Origin: Pachyseris speciosa
Lineage: Eukaryota; Cnidaria; Anthozoa; Scleractinia; Pachyseridae
DNA: 64,000 nucleotides
Reading direction: 5' to 3'
Assembly (NCBI GenBank): GCA_016490735.1
Contig: JAEMWC010000015.1
Coordinates: 177,501 to 241,500, forward strand
Shown: positions 31,664-42,400 of the stretch, piece after piece
How the letters are laid out: every line of letters starts with the position of its first letter
Position numbering within the stretch: position 1 is the stretch's first letter
Notes under the pieces: generated by a model
The model's input: only the letters and a program-made list of their open reading frames with translations
Told to the model about the DNA's origin: nothing
The model's database searches: none
Made by a program: the position numbers and the translations under genes

Positions 31664-32725
31664 AGGCACTGTTTACACGGACGCGGTTTCATTTGTAACC
31701 GCATCGGTTTCGATGCGGTTACGCCTTTCGTTTACACGGCGCCGGTCGAGTTCGTTATCAGAACCGGGTCGTTTTGAAAACGCTTTCAAAAGTGGAGCGT
31801 TTTCAAAACGATGCGGTTTCATTAGTCGTGTAAACGGCGAAACCGCATCGATTTGAAAACGGTTACTTATTTTGGTGCGAAATTGACTGGCTCGCGAGGG
31901 GTAAATATGGTGAACTTCGCACGGAGTGCAGCGCTTTTTTGCACAATCACAATTTAAGTTCGTTTTTTTCAGCTTTCATATATTTTACTCTCTATAAACC
32001 AAAGGCATATCGTAATAACAGGCAGAGATGTCTTGAAATGTTGACTTTTTCGTCGATACGCTCCAGAGTATCGACGAAAAAGTCAGACATCATGAGGATC
32101 AGACATGAGGATCAGACATCACGTGTCAAAATGGCGAACGGTCACGTTTTTCCAACCTCTGTGATATTGGCCTTCTTTATCCTATTTTATCCTATTGATG
32201 CGTCTAATAAGGGCCCAAACCGATATCTGATAAATTCCTTAATACAACGAGATGATGTTTCTGACTGCTACTTTCCACGCGGCCTCATAAACAGCTCCTG
32301 TTCTCCTACATTACCTCCGGCTGGCGGCCATATTGGTCTATCATCAAGGAGCTTTTTTAGTTCGAGAATTGCCAGATACTCGTCTTCTTCGTCGACAGCT
32401 ACCTTCCAACTTTTGAGGACATCGTTCGTCCAGAAAACGCTACTCTGCGGTGATATCGAGCTCAATCCTGGCCCCACGTGTAATCAAGAAGACCAGCTAC
32501 TCGATCTGCTATCTCCTCTTAGGAATAAAAGAAGTGCTCAATTACAGTTGGCCATTCAAACGTCCGTGGTCTTCACTGCAACCTGAACCAAATTAGGTTT
32601 CTTCTCAAGTATTCAAATAGATGGATAGGTTCCGTGTAAACACTTTGAAACCGTGTCGTTTTTGATGCGGTTTCAAGGTCATGAAACCGTGTCGATTGGA
32701 AACCGCGTCCGTGTAAACGATGCCT
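31664..32725. mobile_element. TIR DNA element immediately upstream of XRCC5
   Basis: The left end aggcactgtttacacggacg is mirrored by the right end (read inverted: aggcatcgtttacacggacg), continuing cggtttc. Subterminal copies of 'gatgcggtttc' in both orientations crowd both ends, as in hAT-like elements. A clear target duplication was not found. Inside is a perfect hairpin of ttttcgtcgatac (32047-32080) and the 2A-bearing ORF. The right end is 86 bp before the XRCC5 start codon, so the element may form part of that gene's promoter. Confidence 0.65.
32131..32586 (+). CDS. ORF with signal-peptide-like start and a 2A ribosome-skipping motif (transposon-derived)
   Basis: From the ATG at 32131 (an upstream in-frame ATG exists at 31939) the product is 151 residues. 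Residues 9-23 (TSVILAFFILFYPIDAS) are a hydrophobic signal-like run. A Ser-rich region follows, then LLCGDIELNPGPT at 32440-32478, which holds the full 2A core D-x-E-x-N-P-G-P. At 2A motifs the ribosome skips the Gly-Pro bond and releases the upstream peptide. About 36 residues follow before a stop, with no known domain. In cnidarians and sea urchins such N-terminal signal-plus-2A leaders occur on non-LTR retrotransposon ORFs, and this is probably a truncated leader carried inside the TIR element. Not a host gene, as far as can be seen. Confidence 0.6.
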   Translation: MANGHVFPTSVILAFFILFYPIDASNKGPNRYLINSLIQRDDVSDCYFPRGLINSSCSPTLPPAGGHIGLSSRSFFSSRIARYSSSSSTATFQLLRTSFVQKTLLCGDIELNPGPTCNQEDQLLDLLSPLRNKRSAQLQLAIQTSVVFTAT

Positions 32726-32793
32726 TGAGGAGGATTGCGTGAAGCCATTGTTTTTGGCGGGAAATTCAGCGAGCAAGTCTATGCTCGAACACG

Positions 32794-32820
32794 TGACGTC
32801 ACTACCACAAAATGGCGGCT
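32794..32820 (+). promoter_or_regulatory. XRCC5 core promoter: CRE and YY1-like start
   Basis: A perfect cAMP response element TGACGTCA (32794-32801) lies 10 bases before the start codon. The start itself reads AAAATGGCGGC, a YY1-like word typical of short 5'UTR TATA-less genes. No TATA box is seen. Regulation by these factors is inferred. Confidence 0.5.
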
Positions 32821-33460
32821 GCAAAGGTGAGTTTTGTTTGTGGCGATTTTGTAGCAGATTTGCGGCATTTCCAAGGCACTAAGATCGCTATATTTTTACA
32901 TTAATTGTAATATGAGGCACCTGCTTCCGAATTGTGAAATATATCATTTATATGTAAGCATGTGAGCAAGATCCGCTGTTTAAAGGTTATTTCAAGTTCG
33001 AAAAATAGTCGAGAGTTTTTACTTTTACATTGATCGGTCCATAAATGTGGTGAAAAGTACAGGATGCAGTGTTTCTAATTGATAATTTGCGGCATATAAC
33101 AACAGCCAAATAAGCTGAAATAAGTTCAGATTATACATGTAAATGGCAGATCTGGACAGATCAGACATGTACAGTATGGCTATTAGCGAGATTCTAGGCC
33201 GCAGTCGTCCTTTAGAACTTGCAGATTTGAGAAAAAGCTAGAAAAATTAATAGTAAGCTTAATCTATAAAGAGAGGAGTTTTACGAAGAGAGGATTCGCG
33301 AACTGTAAAACTCATGAACACTAACTTATCGTAATGGATGATGCAGGATGCTGTGGTTATTATTCTGGATGTGGGACCATCCATGTGTCAAGCTCCCCCC
33401 GGACATGCCACCCCCTTAGAGACTTCAGTCAAGGCCATTAATATGATCATACAGAGAAAG
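32812..33460 (+). CDS. XRCC5: XRCC5 exons 1-2: start and vWA first strand
   Basis: Exon 1 (32812-32826) encodes only MAAAK before gtgagt. Exon 2 (33347-33460) encodes DAVVIILDVGPSM and then 'ATPLETSVKAINMIIQRK'. The D-V-G-x-S-M replaces the MIDAS of true vWA domains, as in other Ku80 proteins. Confidence 0.93.
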
Positions 33461-36400
33461 GTAAGGAGGGGACTCTGATGGCACACTGTCATGATTAAGG
33501 TCTGGGTAATATACAGTGGTTAATTAGCAATTGGTTCATGCATCTTTGTGCATTCATTGAGATATGTGTGAAGCACTCGGAAAGTTTGGAGAGTACGAAA
33601 GATGTGTAAGAGTTGGTTGAGACATAGCTAAGAGCAACTCTAGCTTCTTGATGCAAGAACCAATTGTTTTATAACATTTTCAACGCAGTAGTTTAAATTT
33701 GATGTCATCAGCGTGCACAATGGGAATAGGAAGTACACTTGCACAGCACAGGGAACCCAGACAATCTGTTTGTGTGACCCTTTGTTATTTTATAGTAAAT
33801 GTATGGGATTTACCATATGTGCCATGTTCTAGCGACGAATCGCTAGATATATGTATTGAACAACGCTAAATAAAAGTTAAATTACCTTACCTGTAATGTA
33901 CTGTCATCCTTTTGCCTCAATAGTGATATTTTAAGCGATTTTGTCGGGTTTTGTCTTCGCCGCCGACTGTGCCTCATAAGAAACGAAAAGGGTGGAAAGA
34001 CCTTTGAATGGCTCCAGCACCGAGGCGATTTTTCACCAGAAAATCGCATCGCTCAGCTTCCAAACCATACAACATAAAGGCCGAAACATTCACGCTTCTT
34101 CTCTTGCCTCTCGATTGAAAATCCGCCCAAGCGGTCCCGAACTAGCCCTCGAATAAATTCAAAATCAAGTGATCGAAATGCGTAGCAAGATCTTCATGTG
34201 GCAGCTGGAAACCGTCCTGCTGATTGCCTCTTTTCTGATTGGATGCCGTTAAATAATAACTTATTAAACTTCCCCACCACCATACCTATTTTGAATCGGT
34301 TATAAACAATTTAACTTTTATTTAGCGTTGTTCAATACATATATTTAGTGATTAGTCGTTAAAGCATGAAACATACGGTAAATCCCATATATTTACTATA
34401 AAATAACAGAGGGTCACACAAACAGATTGTCTGGGTTCCCTGTGTTGCACAGTTGAATTTGATTACACAAATTTACTAGATATGTTATAATATATATTTT
34501 ATTAATTTATTTATTAATTTGTAATAAAAAGCACCCACCATAACTAATATTGAGCAAATAACCAAGAGAAGAAATGGAAAGGAAGGCAAAATGGTAGGGA
34601 TTCACAGTGGAGCCTTGCTTCTAATTACAAGAAATAAGATATTAATGTGTGTATGAATTATTTATCATTATCATTATTTATTAATATTATCATTACATGA
34701 ATGCAGGTACAACTAACTGGCATAATTATATTGGCTTCCTTGAGAACGTGTGATCACCCACTTAATTTTCCTAAAATCACCACAGTGACATGACTGTTGA
34801 TCAATGAAATAATATTGTTGATATGTCACACCAGCAAACTTGACACATCATTCAAACTCTGGTGAGTTATTCAATGAATAAATATCCTTAAAAATATTTT
34901 GCTTGTACTTGATGTGGAACTATTTTGTAAAGTTTTGTTGAAATCTGTTGCTTCTAGATGTTTGCAAACACAAAAGATGAATTTGCTTTAATTCTGTTTG
35001 GCACAGAAGGTATGTAACTTAAATTTATCTATTGTGTAATTACATCAAAAGAGCCTGGCTTTTTGTACTTTTAATTTTTCTTATGACTCTTGTCTTTCAG
35101 ATCAATATAATTTCATGATTTTTAGGCCAGCTTCACTTTAAGTTTTTAACGCTGTAAATTTTACTGAGTAATCAGTATTAGGTGCCTAGATGGGATTCTA
35201 TGGCAGGTCCACGGTCACATGGGTTGGCACAGACCAGCCAGCCAAAAAGAATATGTATGTATGTATGTATGTATCTATGTACTCTGACCCCAGAAAATTC
35301 CATATTGTAGAATTCCTTACCCTATATCTCAGACTAAACTGCAAGAAAACCACACCCTTCATGTCAGCATGTGTGTCATGTAGATACTATTGGTTTATTT
35401 AATAGCGTTATACAAAGTTGCCCTGAATTAAATTAAAGAAGGCAGTGAATGATCAAAGAAAAGGAGACTTAAATTGTATATGACACAAAATTTTTCATTA
35501 GCTTGTTCGAAAGAGCTTTCAAAATGATGAAGAACGGCATTTATTTTATTGTGATAGCACTCTTGGTTGCTGAGTTATTCAAAATTTTGATTTATGCAAA
35601 TTAGAGGACTTGTGACATCACAAGGTGGACACAAAATGAAGTAAAATCACAAAATATGGAAATTCTGAGCAAGTACTAAGTCTACAAGGTTGAAATTTTG
35701 CAGGGTTGATGTGCTGCCAGAACTACACATTATGATAGTGGTTATAATGTCACCATAGCAACATACTTGTTACCAGGTTCTATTAAGTATTGCTAATGCT
35801 TTGTGTTTCTCTCAAAGTAGTCAGCAGTGGTTCTCTTTTAGCTTGGGTGAAATCCCTCACTACTGGCTCACTAACAGTGTAGCTTGTAATGCCCTACTTT
35901 TGCTGTGTGTAGGCCTTGTGTACCATTTTGTGTTTTCTATACAACTCTTAATTCTACTGTTAATTTGTCAACAGGAACTTCTAATCGGCTGAATGGGGAA
36001 GGAGAAGGTTATGACAACATCACTGTGGCACGTCATCTTGGTTTACCAGACTTGGAAATGCTTCAGTTTGTACATAGTCAGATCACACCTGGTAAATGGC
36101 AGACATAATCAAATTTAATGATTTAGTGGTAATGACTTATAAAGGTTAAAATTATTAAGTATATTTTGTGCCAAATATTCAGTTAATTCAATGGGCAAGT
36201 GTGGAGAAGAAAGCCTTACACCTGTCTGTTTTGGATGAGGCCGCATCCCACATGTCTTTCATTTCAGTTGCATGAGTTTGGAGAATTCAAGTTAGAGAAG
36301 TAACCCGACATGTACATAGTGCAAACTAATTTCTCTGTTATAACTTAAACTTTTTAATTAATAAAATTTATTATTTTTATTGTAGGCAATGTGGAAACAG

Positions 36401-39400
36401 ACTGTATCCTTTCAGTTCTCTTTTTAGCAATTTGTTACTTGACATATTAAATATTATTTTGCTTATATATACCGTACATGTAGCAATGTTAGCAAATACA
36501 GAACATTTGTACATTCTCAATTAACTTGTTTAAATTTCAACATATGGTGTTTATCTTTCAAACTAACATCTTCAAGCACTAAATACTGGAAATACTTGAG
36601 AAAAATACAGTTTACATAATACAGCAAAACTACAAATAACACACAGAAAAAAAAAATTCCAGTTTGTACTGTAATCAATATTATTTTTGTCAAAGCCATG
36701 GAATTGAGTTCTTCTTTCCTTCCTTAACTCTCATTCTAAGTTATTGATGCAATTGTTGTTGGCATGGACTTGTTAAGAGAGGAAACCAAGTGAGATTGTT
36801 GTCTTAAGCTCTGCAGGCCATCATTAGGGGCTGTGACCCGAAACACTTGTTACACCTGCACTCAGTTCATGTTATGGGTGATAGTTGCTTTATAAATACA
36901 TGTAAACAATGTTCACATCTAGAAAGATCAGATGTTATAAGTTACAAATTTCATTACGCCTGCTTCTAAACTAATAACAGCCCTGAGGTTATTATTTTTT
37001 TCTAAGAGCTTTGTTTTATTCTAAGTTCAATGAATGAAATGCACTGGATTTGGTATTAATTATTCTGAGATTCATTTTAGGGGCAAATGTGAAAAGAAGA
37101 TTTACATTTTTTCTGATCTTGGTTCACCCTTTGGCAATGATCAACTGGAGGCCATCACAGAAGGTTTGAAGAGCTTAGAGATTCACTTAACATTAATGTG
37201 AGTCATGTTGCACTATTTGTCTCACACTGTAAGTAGCATTATTTGTGGGTCATCAAAATACTAGCTACTATAAATCTGTCAGTTATTATAATTTTGTTGT
37301 TACATGTAATTATATTACCTAACTGTTATTACAGGTAAGGATACATGTAGCTGTTGCCATTAATTCAAAATGTTATTATTTTTATATGTACATGTATGTG
37401 CAAGCCCCTCTAGGTGGACTCACTGAGCTCTGGGAGAAAACATGATATGTATTCAAGCATGTACAAATAGCAAAAAGTGGATTTAAACCATTGTTTATTA
37501 TATGGTGATCAAATCATGGCTCATACCTTTTCTGTATAGTCTTTGGCTACTGTATGTAGAGTCTCTACATGTATTTATTTTGAACTGTTTCAGTGTGTGT
37601 GTGTTTTAATTTACAACAGAGGACCAGATCTTCATGATGACGGCACCGGTGATGGTGGGAATGATACTGATGGCAGTGATCCATCAACCTCAGCTGTCCA
37701 CAGAAAACAAAGGACTCCACAACAGGTTCAGTTACATGACTGTACATTTACCCTGCAAGTACTGACATCTGTCCCTTTGTTTGTGTTTACAGTAGTTATC
37801 AACCCACATACTTTTTCAACAACAATCCCCTTACAGGGTTCCAGATAAGATTTTAAGGCACGGTGTCAACAAGGAATTCCATCGGACCAAATTTCCAGTG
37901 CTCCCACCAAATTATTATAAATTTTCTATTAATTTGTTGGGTCATATAGCTGACCTTGTAGGGTTTTTGACCCGAGACTCCCCTCTTATCTGGAACACTG
38001 CCCTTAACCCATTGACTACCGGAGGTTTTTACATTTTCGGAGTGATTTTCCACCTATAAACGATGAATAACAATTCGTGACTCTTTATTTGAACTGCCAG
38101 GGAAAAGTGGTGCTGTCCTAAGGCACTGGAGGCTCAAGGTTTCTGAAAACGTCATTTTGATGTAGCTATTTTTTATCCGTGAAGCAACAACAATGGCCCA
38201 AGTTCGGTTTGCTTGCGATTTCTGCTAAATTTACAGCCATTTTTCATCTTTAGCGGCTGCCTGATGAGCATCATTAAGCGTGACGGTAGCTAAGAGTCCA
38301 CTTTCTCAAAGAATCGAGCAACGTGATGTACTTTGTTGTTGAATTTGGCTTGTTACTCGACGAACTGGGAATTTGGCCGGTCGAACACTTAGTACCTTTG
38401 GGACTGGACTATTGATGAATTTCTCGACCTACTGCCACATATTTTGGAATTTCTGAGTACTGAAGATGACCACAAGCAGGAATTTTTGGCAGTGGGTCGG
38501 AGTGGCTGTGTGAAAGAATTGGGAGAAGGAACGGGTGCTGTCAAAAATTCTCGTCATTTCCCAGCATGCAATGTGGTCTAGATGTTGAAAATGGCGGAAA
38601 GGCCCGAATGCACTGGAACAAAAGGCTGTATCTATGCTCGGGAGAGGAATATGAAAAAAAAAAAGTCATTTCTAAGCTAGAAAAAGGACTGAATTTCGTT
38701 ATGATGGTTGAGGTTTGGTTTTTCGGCAATGATTTCCTTAAAAAACATGACGGCAAAAAGGAGCATTTTTGTCGTTTCTCTTTGATGTTAAAAACGGTCA
38801 GTTTCGTTCTTGTCCAAACTCAAAAGGCCATATTTGGTAAAAATCGCTACGTTTCTTGCATTTATTGGATATCCAAATTTAAAGGGCATTCCATTTCGTG
38901 CTCACAACTAACAGTTAAGGCAATATTCGTGCGATTGAGAAAGTTGCAATGTTTTGAAGCATGGGAGTTTTTTACGGCCGGTTTTGGCCGGCACGGGTGC
39001 CAATGGGTTAATAAAAATACTAATAGTAACAGTAGCAATAATGGTAATGGTAATACGTGTAATTACAAGAGTGAAAGTACAAAAGGGGGATGGCTTATCA
39101 AAATGCTACGTGTTTGATCATTGTTAACTAGGTTTATCAGTCAACAGTTTAGTTCCTTTATTAATAGTATCTTTTGACAAGTACATGGGGATTGAGCATT
39201 GCGAAATGATATCCGATACTGAATTACCATTTTGATCACTTGAATAAACTAGATCTTTGTGCAGTACACACTGGGTGTTTTATTTATTCATTTATTTGCC
39301 ATCTTCATAATATTTACAAGTATTACACCTAAGTTAATGGCAAGGAGACCTCAGGAAGCCACAAGACTCATGGGAGGGGTGACCTCAAACATGTTACATG

Positions 39401-42400
39401 GTGACAGTAATTACTAAATCTTCTGATTAAACCAGGTAATTATATGTATAACATTGAACAGTCTGACCTTTGCTATTCAAGACATATAGTTTTTATGATA
39501 ACAATCTCATTACAGGTGGCTGGAGAAAATTGCATGAAGCAGTTATTGGAAACATTGGATGGAGAGACGTATTCTTTCAGGTACATGTATGTTCAATTAT
39601 TGAGTTGTTCATAACCTCTCAACTCCCTCAGAGGGTTTTTCTGGTTGGAGCCTCCATTCCTCTGGAAATTCAGTTTCTTACCTTCCTCTAAGGCCTTGGG
39701 TTACATGAGGCTCCTTCCTCTTTGCATTTCCAGTGATCTTAGGTAAGGAATTATGAATCCAATGTAATTATTTCAGATATTTTCACATTGGTGTAGTAAT
39801 ATGTGTTTTAAAACATAAAACTGTAAAAACGAACGATAAAATCTGACGTTTCGGAGTAGTCATGACTCCATTATCAAGGAAAATATAAACGAGATCATGC
39901 AAATTACAGCACTTAAAGCGATTTTGGCGCGAAAAAATTAACATAAGAGGGTGCGAAGATTATACAAATACTTTCGCACGAATGGAGTCTGATTGCATGT
40001 TGAGATTTGGCTTTAAAGCTCTTATAAAAAGCATTTCGTACGCTAAGCAGTCAAATTTAGTTTTGCATTTCTTAAATGTCCGCGTGTGTAGCCTACATAA
40101 CCCGCATCGCACAGGTCACATTGAAAACCATAAACAACACACTGCTGATTTACAATTGGTGGTTTTGTTTCTTTGACATTAAGTTCTTGTTCAATTTTCC
40201 GGCTCACAAACACGGGCTGGATGGTGGTATGTATTTTTAGGCTCAAATCATTAAGTTGTTTCCTCACACTATCCGCTGAGATTTGGCTCAAGGCTGAAGT
40301 ATCCTAAACATCTTGTTAATTCTACCATCAAAAGTTTCGTTGACTCGAAGGTTTGCGATCAGCAGCAACCTTTATCACCATCTCAAGAGACAGATGACAC
40401 GATTTGAGTGGTTTTACCATTCAAAGACCAAATCTCAGCGGATAGTGTGAGGAAACAACTTAATGATTTGAGCCTAAAAATACATACCACCATCCAGCCC
40501 GTGTTTGTGAGCCGGAAAATTGAACAAGAACTCAATATCAAAGAAACAAAACCACCAATTGTAAATCAGCAGTGTGTTGTTTATGGTTTTCAATGTGACC
40601 TGTGCGATGTGGGTTATGTAGGCTACACACGCGGACATTTACATAATCGTGTGAAAGGACACAAACAACAATCCTCCGCCATTGCCAAACACTACAAGAA
40701 CATGCACTGAACAATGCCTCAGGACCTGCTAAAGTGTTTCCAAGTGCTTAAGAAATGCAAAACTAAATTTGACTGCTTAGTGTACGAAATGCTTTTTATA
40801 AGAGCTTTAAAGCCAAATCTCAACGTGCAATCAGACTCCATTCGTGCGAAAGTATTTGTATAATCTTCGCACCCTCTTATGTTAATTTTTTCGCGCCAAA
40901 ATCGCTTTAAGTGCTGTAATTTGCATGATCTCGTTTATATTTTCCTTGATAATGGAGTCATGACTACTCCGAAACGTCGGATTTTATCGTTCGTTTTTAC
41001 AGTTTTGTTTTAAGAAACCTCTTTTAATACGAATATGTGTTTTATGTTTTTATGAGTCCAATGTAATTTCAGATATTTTCACATTGGTGTAGTAATACAG
41101 TACCCAGGGTTTTCAAAATGGGGGAAAGTACAAGGGGGAAAATGCAGAATAGCCGGAACATTAACGCGCCACGTCAAGCTGCATGGGGGAAGGTGGGGGG
41201 AGGGGGCGTCCCCCTGGAAATTTTCAAAATCTGTCTGCTCTGAGGTGCAGTCTGGTGCATTTCAGGCCCAAAAAGTTACTTTTAGTTCATTGTATACTTT
41301 ATTAGCAGTAAATACTGTTTCATACACGATGTGGAGAAAGAAACAAGTTGTCAAATAGCAGGGTCAAATGTCAGTTTTCCGTGAGAAAACGCAAATGGTT
41401 TCCGCGGCTGGTTTCCGGTCCACAGTAATCTGTGATGCAGGAACGTGAACAGTCAGAAAGAACAAAATGTTTTATCTTTAACATTAATCCATAGGTATTG
41501 CTTTTTTAATTTGGGCTGAAATTTTGATCCCTTCATCTTCTACATCAACTCATACTTTGGAATACCAAAGTACCAGGCGCTAACGCTCCATGTAGCCGGT
41601 GACATGCGTCGGGCGCCGGCTGCTTTTGAAAACACTGAGTACCGCTCTAAACTATCGCCCCATTTACCGCGACTTTGCCTTGGTGGATTCGCGGCACTGT
41701 GCCTCGGTTCCACCTAGGCAAAACCTTGTCTAACCAATTCGAAAACCTCAGTTTTTTGCGGTTGACTTATGCCGCAGTAGACTCGCGGTTGAAAGGACGC
41801 AGCAGAACTGAATAGGCTATTGTATACTTTGTTTTACGGTCTTTACATAGCAACAAAGAGCAAACTTTCACAGTGAGGTGTTGAAAATTTTACACAGGTC
41901 ATATTTCATTATTAGAAGAAATTCGAAGTGGGCAATTGGATGAACACTTATGTAGTTTAGCTAAGGAAAGGAAGGACAAGTAAAACATGTGTGTTTGGGA
42001 ACATAATATTTTAAAGCAGTAATATACTTGTGCGGAAAAACGTTTAAGCTTAAGTCTTATACTTTGGTTCATTTATACAGAGGGATTTGATTCCAACGAT
42101 TCGGCGGCATCAAACATGAGTAAAATATTTATGCGCTTTTAGACTTATTTTTCGATCGACAAATGAAAAAAATCTAAAACAAGTTTATAACTTTTGCTAA
42201 TTTTCTTGGTGTAATGTTAATGCTATATGAACAGCTTCAAAAGTGGAAACTTGATTGTGAACCTGTTGTCGAATACTGCGTTATCTCTGTCACCGGGCTC
42301 CCTTGCTAGCTTACAGGTAAACAGTTGGGATACATAAATTTTAGCGAACAGAAAATAACTGGAATTTCGAAGAACACAAACAAGCAATTGCACACTAAAT

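Noticed and set aside
38566..39117. 183-codon open frame
   Set aside because: It crosses the right end of a piggyBac-type MITE and its last third is a simple-repeat-like Asn/Ser tract. No family resemblance was seen.
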